Origin: UBA1723 sp045641625
GTDB taxonomy: Bacteria > Bacteroidota > Bacteroidia > Bacteroidales > Paludibacteraceae
Reading direction: 5' to 3'
DNA length: 57,002 nt
NCBI GenBank assembly: GCA_045641625.1
Contig: JAZUHH010000061.1
Location: forward strand, 1 to 57,002
Shown: positions 8,431-16,520 of the stretch, piece by piece
Numbering within the stretch: position 1 is the first letter of the stretch
Layout of the letters: every line of letters begins with the position of its first letter
Program-made: the position numbers and the translations under genes
The notes under the pieces: generated by a model
What the model was told of the DNA's origin: nothing
The model's database searches: none
The model's input: only the letters and a program-made list of their open reading frames with translations

Positions 8431-8771
8431 CTATTGTTCCCCGACAGTCCCGATTTCCCAAGTCTATGAATTTTTAATAAAGAGTGAATTTCTTAGTCAA
8501 CTAAATTACACCGTCATATTAGAGTCATTGTTCCCTTTCTTATCTTTTTGAAAAAAGGAAAAGACATATAGAAAATCAGCAGATGATTTTGAAAATTTAT
8601 TATGCTCAAAAAAAAATAATTTGTCAAATATATTTATTATGGTAATTATACACTTGTTGTCCAAAATGAATAATTATTAGCAATTATATTGTAGTAGTCC
8701 AAAACGCATAAAATTTCTTATGACCGGTAGCAACACCAGTCTTTATTAACTAACTTGATGATTATTCGGCA
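8431..8771. other. AT-rich intergenic stretch without a gene
   Basis: No coding frame is supported. The stretch is strongly AT-rich, with A and T runs near 8550-8560 and 8610-8620. It contains the left copy of a 14-bp direct repeat at 8638-8651. Confidence 0.5.
8638..8651. repeat. 14-bp direct repeat, left copy
   Basis: TATGGTAATTATAC is identical to 9255-9268. In both copies it is preceded by TATTTAT-like sequence. The pair brackets the orphan gene at 8962-9234 and its promoter. Confidence 0.55.
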
Positions 8772-8776
8772 TTTAC

Positions 8777-8807
8777 TTGCAAATCTAATGAATATTCACT
8801 ATCTTTG
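8777..8807 (+). promoter_or_regulatory. Promoter upstream of the 90-aa orphan gene
   Basis: A TATCTTTG -7 element at 8800-8807 follows a TTG at 8777-8779 with 20 bp between them, matching the Bacteroidetes -33/-7 layout. The first codon is 155 bp downstream. The transcript would therefore have a long leader or could include a small RNA between 8815 and 8960. Confidence 0.6.
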
Positions 8808-8961
8808 CAAAAAGATGCAGATGAGAAGGAGCCCAAGAGCAACGCAAATAATGTAAGTAGAGTGCTGTATTCAAGATGTTGTTGGATAAAGGCGTAGTGT
8901 TGTAAAAGACTGTGTTCTTGAAATTTATATTTAAAAATACTATTTATTACAAGAATAAATT

Positions 8962-9234
8962 ATGAATAACATAGAAAAAATGAATAATTTGATGAAAATA
9001 TATTTTGGCAGTGTTGTTCCAACATTATATTACAAGAATCATGAACGAATTAGATTTCGTTATGATTCTGATAAAAATGTATTATGCACTGAATGTGGAG
9101 TCGAATTAGATGTAAATTTATCTGAAAGCGAATTTAAGAAATCTGAATTAAGAAAACTTATTCATCAGTTAGATGATGCTGTTATAGCGTTTTATAAAAA
9201 AAAGAACATATATCTAATACACAATGATGATTAA
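8962..9234 (+). CDS. Small orphan hypothetical protein
   Basis: The product has 90 residues and is strongly AT-biased in codon use, unlike its neighbours. It has a CxxC pair (LCTECGVELDVN) and a Lys/Glu-rich second half that looks helical (SESEFKKSELRKLIHQLDDA). There is no signal peptide or membrane segment. No family was recognised. Composition, isolation between a conserved operon and the cobalamin locus, and the flanking 14-bp direct repeats suggest acquired DNA. It resembles the small immunity-type genes at the left end of the window in style only. The 13-bp hairpin at 9281-9314 terminates it. Confidence 0.55.
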   Translation: MNNIEKMNNLMKIYFGSVVPTLYYKNHERIRFRYDSDKNVLCTECGVELDVNLSESEFKKSELRKLIHQLDDAVIAFYKKKNIYLIHNDD

Positions 9235-9254
9235 AATTGGAAATTCATAATATT

Positions 9255-9268
9255 TATGGTAATTATAC
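9255..9268. repeat. 14-bp direct repeat, right copy
   Basis: TATGGTAATTATAC matches 8638-8651 exactly. It lies 20 bp after the orphan gene's stop codon. Confidence 0.55.
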
Positions 9269-9280
9269 GATAATGATGTA

Positions 9281-9314
9281 AAAGAAAGCACAGTTGAAAA
9301 GCTGTGCTTTCTTT
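9281..9314. terminator. Strong bidirectional terminator
   Basis: A perfect 13-bp stem is formed by AAAGAAAGCACAG (9281-9293) and CTGTGCTTTCTTT (9302-9314) around an 8-nt loop. It lies between the convergent 90-aa gene and the last gene of the cobalamin operon, so it can stop transcripts from both sides. Confidence 0.85.
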
Positions 9315-9331
9315 GTGTAAACGAACAAACA

Positions 9332-10123
9332 TTATTTCAATTCGACAAAGTTGAACCCGAAAAGGTTTTCAAGTGTCCTTTCCTCTATCATCTCTTGTGG
9401 AGAGCGTACAAGCATAGCCCCGATTTGCGCCTCCGGCCTATTGTCCGTGCCATTTGCGCAAGTCGAGTCTATAAGCCAAATCCTGTCGCTGAAACGTAGC
9501 GCCTGCTCCAAGTCGTGCGTAGATAACAGCACTGCCCTGCCGCTTTCATGCGCAAGCCGGCTGAGAAGCTGCATCGTCTGCACCTTGCTCGGATAGTCAA
9601 GGAACGAGGTCGGCTCGTCAAGAATTATTGTCGGAGTCTCCTGTGCGATGGCTCTGGCAATCATAACCTTCTGCAACTCTCCGTCGGAAAGGGTTGCCGC
9701 CATTCGGTCCATGTATTTCTCCATCCCCACTTTGCGAAGGCTTTCAGCAACAATCTCCCTGTCATTGGAGCCAAGAGTTCCCCAGAAACCCGTGTATGGG
9801 CTTCTTCCCAGGGCGGCAAGCTCGAAAACTGTCATGTCATGGGCAGGCCTCGCATTTGTCGTGACCATGCTCAAATGCCTGGCTCTCTGCTGAATGCTGT
9901 AATCCTCTATTCCCTTGCCGTCAAGCAGAATTTGACCTTCCAGCAGAGGCAGAAATCCTGTCAAAGTCTTGAACAGTGTGGATTTGCCGCAGCCGTTGCG
10001 CCCGATCAGGCTCACCAGCTCACCACCATGCAAAGTGGCGTTTATGTCTTTTGCGACAACTCTTCCGCCCGATGTACCGTAACCTATTGTCGCACCGATG
10101 ATTTCTATGCAAGAACGCTCCAT
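9332..10123 (-). CDS. btuD: Cobalamin/iron-type ABC importer ATPase (BtuD/FecE-like)
   Basis: This is the ATP-binding subunit of a class II importer. Walker A is GRNGCGKSTL, the signature is LSDGELQKVMIARA (LSDGE instead of LSGGQ) and Walker B is TIILDEPTSFLD. A switch His lies in LSTHDLEQ. The start is placed at the ATG giving MERSCIEIIGATIGYG. A longer frame to 10177 adds 18 residues that lie inside cbiB and look unrelated to the fold. It partners with the BtuC-like permease at 17588-18571 and the BtuF-like lipoprotein at 27362-28492 although they are far apart in the same operon. It is the last gene of the 22-kb cobalamin unit and is followed by a strong terminator. Confidence 0.85.
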   Translation of the reverse strand: MERSCIEIIGATIGYGTSGGRVVAKDINATLHGGELVSLIGRNGCGKSTLFKTLTGFLPLLEGQILLDGKGIEDYSIQQRARHLSMVTTNARPAHDMTVFELAALGRSPYTGFWGTLGSNDREIVAESLRKVGMEKYMDRMAATLSDGELQKVMIARAIAQETPTIILDEPTSFLDYPSKVQTMQLLSRLAHESGRAVLLSTHDLEQALRFSDRIWLIDSTCANGTDNRPEAQIGAMLVRSPQEMIEERTLENLFGFNFVELK

Positions 10124-11067
10124 AAGATTAAAATAACAAGTGAGAGTGAAACTGAGATGATTTCGGCAACCATGCACACGCGAATGCTTCTCGCCATATC
10201 TTCAAATGTCAGTGTGCGCGGATTCTCGCCAATGTACGGCTTATAGAACTCCCTGCCAAAATAGTTGTGAGGGCCTCCGAACCTGCAGTCGAGTATCGAG
10301 GCAAGAGCCGCTTCCGGCCATCCGCTGTTTGGCGAGGCATGCTGCGGACCATACTTCATGAGGAAGCCCAGACGCTTGCGGCTCATACCTCCGGCAACGA
10401 TTATGAGCAGAGCCGTTATTCGGGCAGGAATATAGTTTGCCACATCGTCAATATGTGCCGCCCAGCACCCGAAGTCCCTGAACCTTTCGTTCCTGTAGCC
10501 GATCATGGAGTCGAGCGTGTTGACCATCTTGTATGCCAAAGCACCGGGAACGCCAAGCAGCATGAACCAGAAAAGCGGTGCGATAACTCCGTCAGACAGA
10601 TTCTCTGCCAGAGTTTCCAGAGCCGCAGTCCTGACCTCCTGCGCAGACAGGTTCGCCGTGTCTCTGCCGACAATTCTTGCAACCTGCCTCCTGCCCTCGT
10701 CCAACCCCTTTTCGAGTGCCTCGAACACCATCCTAACCTCCTTGCGGAGAGTGTGCCCCGCCAGACAGAAAAAGAGAATGAAGGCTGAACAAAAGACATA
10801 GAGAAACGAGTCGATACCCTTAATCTGCCTGAATGCCAACCAAGACAGGGACCAGACTCCGACAATGCTGAACATAGCAAGGACTGCACCCTTGAACCTG
10901 CGTCCGCCATTCCTGTTCAGAACCTTTTCCCAGAAGGAAATCCACCTTCCCATATAGACAACCGGATGAGGCAGCCACAACGGGTCGCCCAAAACCAGGT
11001 CAAGCAGCCACGCCAACAGCAGAACTGTAGGGAGCAAATATGTATCAACAGATTCTAACAATTCCAT
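10105..11067 (-). CDS. cbiB: Adenosylcobinamide-phosphate synthase CbiB
   Basis: The 320-residue integral membrane protein attaches aminopropanol phosphate to adenosylcobyric acid. The typical N-terminus LLAWLLDLVLGDPLWLPHPV followed by VYMGRWI is present. So is GYRNERFRDFGCWAAHIDDV, which is characteristic of the family, and the HASPNSGWPEAALA motif. The length is normal. It overlaps the CobD gene by 23 bp at its start and the ATPase gene by 19 bp at its end, as expected for translational coupling. CobD supplies the (R)-1-amino-2-propanol phosphate used here. Confidence 0.95.
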   Translation of the reverse strand: MELLESVDTYLLPTVLLLAWLLDLVLGDPLWLPHPVVYMGRWISFWEKVLNRNGGRRFKGAVLAMFSIVGVWSLSWLAFRQIKGIDSFLYVFCSAFILFFCLAGHTLRKEVRMVFEALEKGLDEGRRQVARIVGRDTANLSAQEVRTAALETLAENLSDGVIAPLFWFMLLGVPGALAYKMVNTLDSMIGYRNERFRDFGCWAAHIDDVANYIPARITALLIIVAGGMSRKRLGFLMKYGPQHASPNSGWPEAALASILDCRFGGPHNYFGREFYKPYIGENPRTLTFEDMARSIRVCMVAEIISVSLSLVILILWSVLA

Positions 11068-12052
11068 TTACCGATTTAACATTTATAAACGAGTCTATAG
11101 CTTCCAGCAGTTTGCTGTTCTGCTCTTTGCTCTGCACCGCAATACGGAAATGGCGGTCTGTCAAAGTCTCGAAATTGCCTGCATCGCGAATCAGTATTCC
11201 GTGACTGCCGGCAAGATATTCCTTCAGTTCTCCGGCACTTAGGTCCGGCAGAAGGCACAAAAGCATGTGCGAGTCTGAATGACAGGTCTCTATTCCCCTG
11301 GCGTTCAGCTCCCTTTCCATACGACTGCGCTCGTCTATAAGCATTTCAAGGGGTATTACGTATTCGCTGTGATGTGCGAGCAGGTAAAGTCCGGCCTCTA
11401 TTGCAAGGGCGTTTACCGACCAGGGCATGCGCTTTGCCCTGACCTTGCCGAGCAGATCTGAATTTCCCACAACAAAGCCCAGCCTTATTCCCGGAACTCC
11501 GTAGTCCTTTGTCATCGAGCGAAGCATTAGTACATTGCCCATACTCACAGCTTCGGAGACTGTCAAGACCTCCTCACGAGTATAGCCTGCATAGCTTGCG
11601 TCAATGACAAAGATGTCGTTGGGCTTCTGCGCTATCAAGTCAAGCAGTTCACCCTTCGGCATGACGTGGCCCGTTGGGTTGTTGGGTATGCAAAGCCACC
11701 TCAGGGACCTGCCGCCCGGTTCTCCGCTACAGTCCCTGCAGGCATCGGCATACTCCGAGAATGTAGGCTGAGGAATTACGGGAACGAAATCACGGCAAGC
11801 CTCAGCTATGAGATAGATGGCTTCGGTCGCCCCGTTTGCCGCCATCACACAATTCTTCGGAATACGATAAAAGGAAGCCAAAGCCTCTTCCAAAGAATGT
11901 GCAGATGGCTCGGGATAGTTCGCAATGCGGTTCATCAAACTGCAGAGATGCCCAAAGAGTCCCTTGTGGCAAAACCCAGCATAGATATTCGATGAAAAGT
12001 TACTTACTATGCCATCGTATTTATGTAAATCGTCTCCGTGACCGCTAATCAT
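11045..12052 (-). CDS. cobD: L-threonine-O-3-phosphate decarboxylase (CobD-type aminotransferase fold)
   Basis: The product has 335 residues of a fold type I PLP enzyme related to histidinol-phosphate aminotransferase. It makes (R)-1-amino-2-propanol O-2-phosphate for the nucleotide loop. Visible are NFSSNIYAG near the N-terminus, AANGATEAIYLIAEA, the substrate loop IPNNPTGHVM, and the PLP-lysine region LRSMTKDYGVPGIRLGFVVG. The gene order cbiP-cobD-cbiB supports CobD over a histidine-biosynthesis role. It overlaps cobQ by 8 bp and cbiB by 23 bp. No zinc-finger extension of the Salmonella CobD C-terminus is seen. Confidence 0.9.
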   Translation of the reverse strand: MISGHGDDLHKYDGIVSNFSSNIYAGFCHKGLFGHLCSLMNRIANYPEPSAHSLEEALASFYRIPKNCVMAANGATEAIYLIAEACRDFVPVIPQPTFSEYADACRDCSGEPGGRSLRWLCIPNNPTGHVMPKGELLDLIAQKPNDIFVIDASYAGYTREEVLTVSEAVSMGNVLMLRSMTKDYGVPGIRLGFVVGNSDLLGKVRAKRMPWSVNALAIEAGLYLLAHHSEYVIPLEMLIDERSRMERELNARGIETCHSDSHMLLCLLPDLSAGELKEYLAGSHGILIRDAGNFETLTDRHFRIAVQSKEQNSKLLEAIDSFINVKSVNGIVRIC

Positions 12053-13484
12053 TTAAATCGTAAATTTTCTTTATATCAACATGTTTGCGCACATGCTCCG
12101 CCAACCTTTCATACGGGTCAACAGCCTCCTTGGAAGCCTTTTTTGAGGTATCCCTCAAGATATAGTCTATTACCGGCTGGTTGTCCAGTATGCCGTGAAT
12201 ATATGTGCCTATTACATTGCCGTTTAAGATATAGTCCTCGTTCAGTTCGCTCGGCTTTGACTCTTTAATCATGTGGCTGACACCCTGATGGATTTCGTAG
12301 CCTTTGCACCTGTATCCTCCAAAATCGAACTCCACCTGACGGGTTATCTTCTCCCGAGTCATCGTTGTACTGATGTCAAGCAGTCCGAGACCTGGCAGCG
12401 AAGATATGCTGCCCTCTATTCCTTCGGGGTCCTCTATCATCTGGCCGAGCATCTGGAAGCCTCCGCAGATTCCTATGATTGTCTTTCCCGACTTATGTGC
12501 CGTGAGTATTGCCTTCGCCACCCCGTTGCGGCGCAGTTCGAGCAGGTCGTCAAGCGTAGATTTCGAGCCAGGCAGAACAACAATGTCAGCAGACTCTATG
12601 TCGGAAGTGTTGCTTGAATAGAAAAGGTTGACACGGGGATCGCGCTCCAGGATGTTGAAGTCGGTAAAGTTGCTGATGTGCCTTAGCATCACAACCACCA
12701 CATTTGTCCTGCCTTCGGCAAGCGCATTCTTCTTCTTTTCCAGAGCAACGCTGTCCTCCTCGTCAATATTTATATCGGGAAGCATAGGCACAACTCCAAG
12801 CACAGGCACACCGCATAGCTCCTCGAGCATCTTTCTGCCGCTCTCGAAAAGACGGATGTCGCCACGGAACTTGTTCACTATTATGCCTTTGATGAGTCTG
12901 CGGTCCTCGGGAGTCTGGAGCATAATGCTGCCGTAACACGAAGCGAAGACTCCGCCCCTGTCAATGTCAGCCACAAGGATGACATCAGCTCCGGCATATC
13001 GTGCCATTGACATGTTTACGATGTCGGAATCCCTGAGGTTTATTTCGGAAACGCTGCCTGCCCCCTCTATAACGATAGGGCAATACTTGGAGGAAAGTCT
13101 GTCAAAGGCCTCATGCACAGCCTGACGAAGAATTTCCCTGCCCTCGTTTCTGAAATAGCTGTAGGCGGAACGGTTTCCTATAGGCTTTCCGTTCAGCACA
13201 ACCTGTGTCGTATGCTCGCTGTTGGGCTTGAGCAGAAGAGGGTTCATGTCGGTATGTGGAGCCAGTCCGCAAGCCTCTGCCTGAACAGCCTGAGCACGCC
13301 CTATCTCGAACCCGTCAGGCGTGGCAAAGGAATTCAACGCCATGTTCTGCGCCTTGAAAGGAGCTGGCTGATAGCCGTCCTGCCTGAATATGCGGCACAA
13401 GGCGGTTGCAATGATGCTCTTTCCAACATCACTGCCCGTTCCTACTAGCATTATGGGTCTTTTTAGTTGCTTAATCTTTTCCAT
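12045..13484 (-). CDS. cobQ: Cobyric acid synthase (CbiP/CobQ)
   Basis: The 479-residue enzyme amidates four side chains (b, d, e, g) of adenosylcobyrinic acid a,c-diamide using glutamine and ATP. It has an N-terminal P-loop-like motif GTGSDVGKSIIATALCR and the FKAQNMALNS block of CobQ. The C-terminal class I glutamine amidotransferase domain has its nucleophile in GICGGFQMLGQ and the catalytic His in YIHGILDN. The length is normal. It overlaps the start of the CbiA glutaminase gene by 22 bp and cobD by 8 bp. Confidence 0.95.
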   Translation of the reverse strand: MEKIKQLKRPIMLVGTGSDVGKSIIATALCRIFRQDGYQPAPFKAQNMALNSFATPDGFEIGRAQAVQAEACGLAPHTDMNPLLLKPNSEHTTQVVLNGKPIGNRSAYSYFRNEGREILRQAVHEAFDRLSSKYCPIVIEGAGSVSEINLRDSDIVNMSMARYAGADVILVADIDRGGVFASCYGSIMLQTPEDRRLIKGIIVNKFRGDIRLFESGRKMLEELCGVPVLGVVPMLPDINIDEEDSVALEKKKNALAEGRTNVVVVMLRHISNFTDFNILERDPRVNLFYSSNTSDIESADIVVLPGSKSTLDDLLELRRNGVAKAILTAHKSGKTIIGICGGFQMLGQMIEDPEGIEGSISSLPGLGLLDISTTMTREKITRQVEFDFGGYRCKGYEIHQGVSHMIKESKPSELNEDYILNGNVIGTYIHGILDNQPVIDYILRDTSKKASKEAVDPYERLAEHVRKHVDIKKIYDLND

Positions 13485-13993
13485 AGAGATTCAAATCCTG
13501 ATTCCGCCCAATACCAATGTGTATAGCCTGCAATGACATTCTTGTACCTGTTCACGAGGTCGCATGGTTCCCTGAGGTCGGAGTAATGGAATTCGTGGCC
13601 CTTGGCACCGTTATGCTCGCGGTATCCCAAATGAAGCCTGGAATTCTCCATAGTTGCGCTGAATGGAAATACTCCGCACATAGGTTCCCCATCAATGTCT
13701 TTGCAAAGATACATGAATCCTCCGCATTCGGCAATGATTCGGCCTCCTTGTTCAGCATATTCCCTGATTTGCAGACACATTTCTTTGTTCCTGCCCAAAT
13801 CTTCGAGAAAAAGTTCGGGATAACCGCCCGGAAGGTAGAGCAGGTCACACTCCGGCAGACAATCATCATGCAGTGGCGAGAAATACACCACCTCACCAAT
13901 CTGGCAGAGCGCATCTATATTGGCGCGATAAATGAAGTTGAAGGCTTCGTCCCTTGCTACAAGTATTCTCATAACAGCTTCGCTTGACATCAT
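13463..13993 (-). CDS. cbiA: Cobyrinic acid a,c-diamide synthase, separate C-terminal glutaminase half
   Basis: The product has 176 residues matching only the class I glutamine amidotransferase domain of CbiA. LPGGYPELFLEDL, the nucleophile Cys in ECGGFMYLC, and GYTHWYWAES near the end with the His expected for catalysis are all visible. The N-terminal synthetase half is a separate gene directly upstream (13990-14691), whose TGA overlaps this ATG. CbiA is normally one chain of about 430-460 residues. The first residues (MMSSEAVM) precede RILVARDEAFNF, the usual start of this domain, so Met8 at 13972 is an alternative. All key residues are intact, so the two halves may form a working heteromer. 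Confidence 0.85.
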   Translation of the reverse strand: MMSSEAVMRILVARDEAFNFIYRANIDALCQIGEVVYFSPLHDDCLPECDLLYLPGGYPELFLEDLGRNKEMCLQIREYAEQGGRIIAECGGFMYLCKDIDGEPMCGVFPFSATMENSRLHLGYREHNGAKGHEFHYSDLREPCDLVNRYKNVIAGYTHWYWAESGFESLWKRLSN

Positions 13994-14691
13994 TGGTTTA
14001 TAATTCTGTTGATATCCACATGTTCCTCTATCTCGTCAGCCGCGGCATTTATGAAGTCTTCGAGCCTCTCTGTTTCCGAAACTGAAAGCCCCAGATGTCT
14101 GGACGGAACCTGCAGCTTGTCATTCCTCAGCATATAGCCGAGACATTCGATGCCGACATCCTCGCAAGCCTGCTTCAACATTGAATAGTGACGCTCCGAG
14201 CCGACCATATTGAACACTACTCCCAAAATTTTTGGGTGAACATCCTCTGTCTGGAAATTCTTGAAACCGTAAAGCAGAGGCGCGACACTATATGCCATCG
14301 ACTTGGCGTTGACAAGCAGTACAACGGGAAGATCAAGCAGTTCTGCAATTTCAGCACTGCTTCCGTGCCATCGGTCTCGTCCGTCATAGAGTCCCATCAC
14401 TCCCTCGACAACGCAGATGTCAGCATCTCTGCCGTAGCGAGAGAATAGCTCGCTGACATGCTCCCTGGAAGCCATCACAGTATCAAGGTTCACGCTCTCT
14501 ACTCCGGAAGCCTGTCTGTGGAACATGGGGTCGATGTAGTCGGGACCGCATTTATACGGCTGAACGCATATCCCCTTGCGCCTCAAGGCTCGAAGCAGAG
14601 CAACAGTAAAGGTAGTCTTGCCGCAGTTCGAGCTTGCCGCCGCTATCAGAACCCTGGACTTGCTGCCTGATGTCTGTTTTACAGTTTGCAT
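13990..14691 (-). CDS. cbiA: Cobyrinic acid a,c-diamide synthase, separate N-terminal synthetase half
   Basis: The product has 233 residues matching the dethiobiotin-synthetase-like ATP-dependent domain of CbiA, which activates the a and c carboxylates. The P-loop is AAASSNCGKTTFTVALLRAL. CGPDYIDPMFH is a family hallmark, followed by EGVMGLYDG and NMVGSERHYSMLK. The chain ends at DINRIINQ with TGA inside CAATGATG, where the glutaminase gene begins. The junction lies in the linker between the two domains, not inside a fold. It overlaps the end of cobS by 13 bp. It could be a natural gene fission, a frameshifted gene or a sequencing error; the clean coupling favours fission or a translational frameshift. 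Confidence 0.85.
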   Translation of the reverse strand: MQTVKQTSGSKSRVLIAAASSNCGKTTFTVALLRALRRKGICVQPYKCGPDYIDPMFHRQASGVESVNLDTVMASREHVSELFSRYGRDADICVVEGVMGLYDGRDRWHGSSAEIAELLDLPVVLLVNAKSMAYSVAPLLYGFKNFQTEDVHPKILGVVFNMVGSERHYSMLKQACEDVGIECLGYMLRNDKLQVPSRHLGLSVSETERLEDFINAAADEIEEHVDINRIINQ

Positions 14692-15461
14692 AGTATGAAC
14701 AATATCAAATAGTTATACAACTCCATAATAATGAAAGTCGCTCCACAACAGTCTCCCGTATAGCCGCCTATACGACGCTTCATCCAACGGAAGAGAAAGA
14801 ACAATACAGGAGCGTTAAGCGTAAGGACAGAAACAACCATAGCAAGGTACGGTCTGCCTCCCTTGTTATAGACCACTCCGTTCTTTGCATCGCTGACATC
14901 CCTGGCATAGGAAAGGAAGCTGACAATCATAGAGCTCATATATTTGCTGAGGACATCGACTCCTATCAGGCAGAGCGCCATCATTTCCAACGACACCAAT
15001 GACGAGAGGGAAGTCATGACCGACCATATCAGAAGATAATAGAATATCAGCCCTATTACCCCGTAAGTGCCTATGTGCGAGTCCTTCATAATCTTCAGCG
15101 TGCGCTCCCTGTCCTTGTCCGGCACACCGGTCGAGCCTCCTCCGAACCCGTCGCAGAAGTCGGCAAACCCATCCTCGTGAAGACCTCCTGTCAAAATAAA
15201 CCTGCTTAGCAGAGCCAACAGAACAGCTATGTTAACGGGCAATATGAACGACGAGAGGTAAAGGACCACCGCCATAGCACCACCCGTAACAACTCCGGCA
15301 ACGGGCCACAAAGGCACTATATTCTCGTAGTGACTGGCCTCAAGTGACGCGAGCTTCCAGAATGGAATCCTTGTAAAGAAATTCAGTGCAGCCAGCAGTC
15401 GCTTGACACTCTGCATAACGGCAAACTTACCCTTGACTCGTTTTGACTCGTCTATATTCAT
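14679..15461 (-). CDS. cobS: Adenosylcobinamide-GDP ribazoletransferase (cobalamin synthase) CobS
   Basis: The 260-residue integral membrane enzyme joins adenosylcobinamide-GDP with alpha-ribazole (or its phosphate) to finish the coenzyme. It shows LLAALNFFTRIPFW at the start of the domain and the acidic signature GGLHEDGFADFCDGFGGG, followed by several membrane helices. The first 15 residues (MNIDESKRVKGKFAV) are encoded by a copy of the short repeat at 15433-15460, so the original start may be Met16 at 15416. The gene overlaps cobT by 4 bp if the longer start is used. Confidence 0.9.
   Translation of the reverse strand: MNIDESKRVKGKFAVMQSVKRLLAALNFFTRIPFWKLASLEASHYENIVPLWPVAGVVTGGAMAVVLYLSSFILPVNIAVLLALLSRFILTGGLHEDGFADFCDGFGGGSTGVPDKDRERTLKIMKDSHIGTYGVIGLIFYYLLIWSVMTSLSSLVSLEMMALCLIGVDVLSKYMSSMIVSFLSYARDVSDAKNGVVYNKGGRPYLAMVVSVLTLNAPVLFFLFRWMKRRIGGYTGDCCGATFIIMELYNYLILFILCKL
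15433..15460. repeat. Short TTGACTC repeat at the start of cobS
   Basis: Two adjacent half copies, TTGACTCG and TTTTGACTCGTCTATATTCA, cover the cobS translation start. They match the core of the modular repeat family, and one reading turns them into the N-terminal residues NIDESKRVK. Confidence 0.6.
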
Positions 15462-16519
15462 TTGAAATACTTTGTTATTTCCGCGTGTTGGAAGTTATCC
15501 ATTTCATTTATCATGTTCACAGCTGACTGCAGGATGGGATACGCACATACTGCACCCGTACCTTCGCCAAGCCTCATGCCAAGGTGAAGCAGAGGCTCCG
15601 CACCCATAGACTCGAGCATAAGCTTATGGCCTCCCTCGTCTCCACAATGTCCGAACACGGCGTAATCCATAGCCTTAGGGTCTATTGTCTTTGCGACAAG
15701 CATGCAGGCAGTCATGATAAAGCCGTCCACAAGTACAACCATACGATGCTCTGCCGCACGAAGCATTGCTCCAACGGCCGCTGCCATCTCGAAACCGCAG
15801 AAGGACATGCCTTCCAAAACTCCGCTTGGAACTTCGGAAGAACACTTTCTGCCTTTATAGTTATCCACAGCCTTCTTCAAAACCTCATATTTGTGCCTGA
15901 TACCCTTTTCATCTAGACCGCTTCCTGCCCCGACACACTTGTCCAAAGGAATATCCAGAAGAAGGTGCATCAGAATACTTGAAGGCGAAGTGTTGCCTAT
16001 GCCCATCTCTCCGAACGAAATGACATTGCACCCACTGTTGAAGCACTGGTCAACCATGTCCGAACCTATGGAAACGGCTTTGTTCCACTCTTCCTCAGTC
16101 ATCGAAGGTTCATAAAGGAAGTTCTTTGTCCCGTATGCAATCTTCCTGTCAATGATCTTGTTCTCGAGTTTATATTGACTATCTCTGGCAACAATACTGT
16201 CGGGGAAGTCATAATCTACACCTACATCCACAATGAAGAGTTTGAATCCGTGCTGACGGCAGAACATGTTTACTCCACCGCCTCCTCTGGTATAGTTTAT
16301 CATCTGCTGCCAGGTTATCTCGCGCGGAGAAAAGGAAACACCCTCTCTCTCTATACCATGATCTCCACCGAAAAGTATATGGCATGGATTGGACAGCTTT
16401 GGAGCCAGTGTCTGCTGAATCTCGCAAATCTGCATGGCCAAAGTCTCAAGCCTTCCTAACGAGCCTTTGGGTTTATTAAGATTGTCTATTTTCGATTGTA
16501 TCTGTTCTCTTGAAATCAT
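15458..16519 (-). CDS. cobT: Nicotinate-nucleotide-dimethylbenzimidazole phosphoribosyltransferase CobT
   Basis: The 353-residue enzyme makes alpha-ribazole 5'-phosphate from nicotinate mononucleotide and a lower-ligand base. The N-terminal motif LNKPKGSLGRLETLAMQICE, the substrate loops FGGDHGIEREGVS and FGEMGIGNTSPSS, and the catalytic Glu in LGMRLGEGTGAV are all present. The length is as in Salmonella CobT. It sits between cobU (1 bp upstream gap) and cobS, the classic nucleotide-loop group. No bluB or bza gene for base synthesis is in this window, so the base is either made elsewhere or scavenged. Confidence 0.95.
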   Translation of the reverse strand: MISREQIQSKIDNLNKPKGSLGRLETLAMQICEIQQTLAPKLSNPCHILFGGDHGIEREGVSFSPREITWQQMINYTRGGGGVNMFCRQHGFKLFIVDVGVDYDFPDSIVARDSQYKLENKIIDRKIAYGTKNFLYEPSMTEEEWNKAVSIGSDMVDQCFNSGCNVISFGEMGIGNTSPSSILMHLLLDIPLDKCVGAGSGLDEKGIRHKYEVLKKAVDNYKGRKCSSEVPSGVLEGMSFCGFEMAAAVGAMLRAAEHRMVVLVDGFIMTACMLVAKTIDPKAMDYAVFGHCGDEGGHKLMLESMGAEPLLHLGMRLGEGTGAVCAYPILQSAVNMINEMDNFQHAEITKYFK

Positions 16520-16520
16520 A

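Noticed and set aside
10124..10177. Longer start for the BtuD-like ATPase
   Set aside because: The added residues are inside cbiB, and the family fold begins at MERSCIEI.
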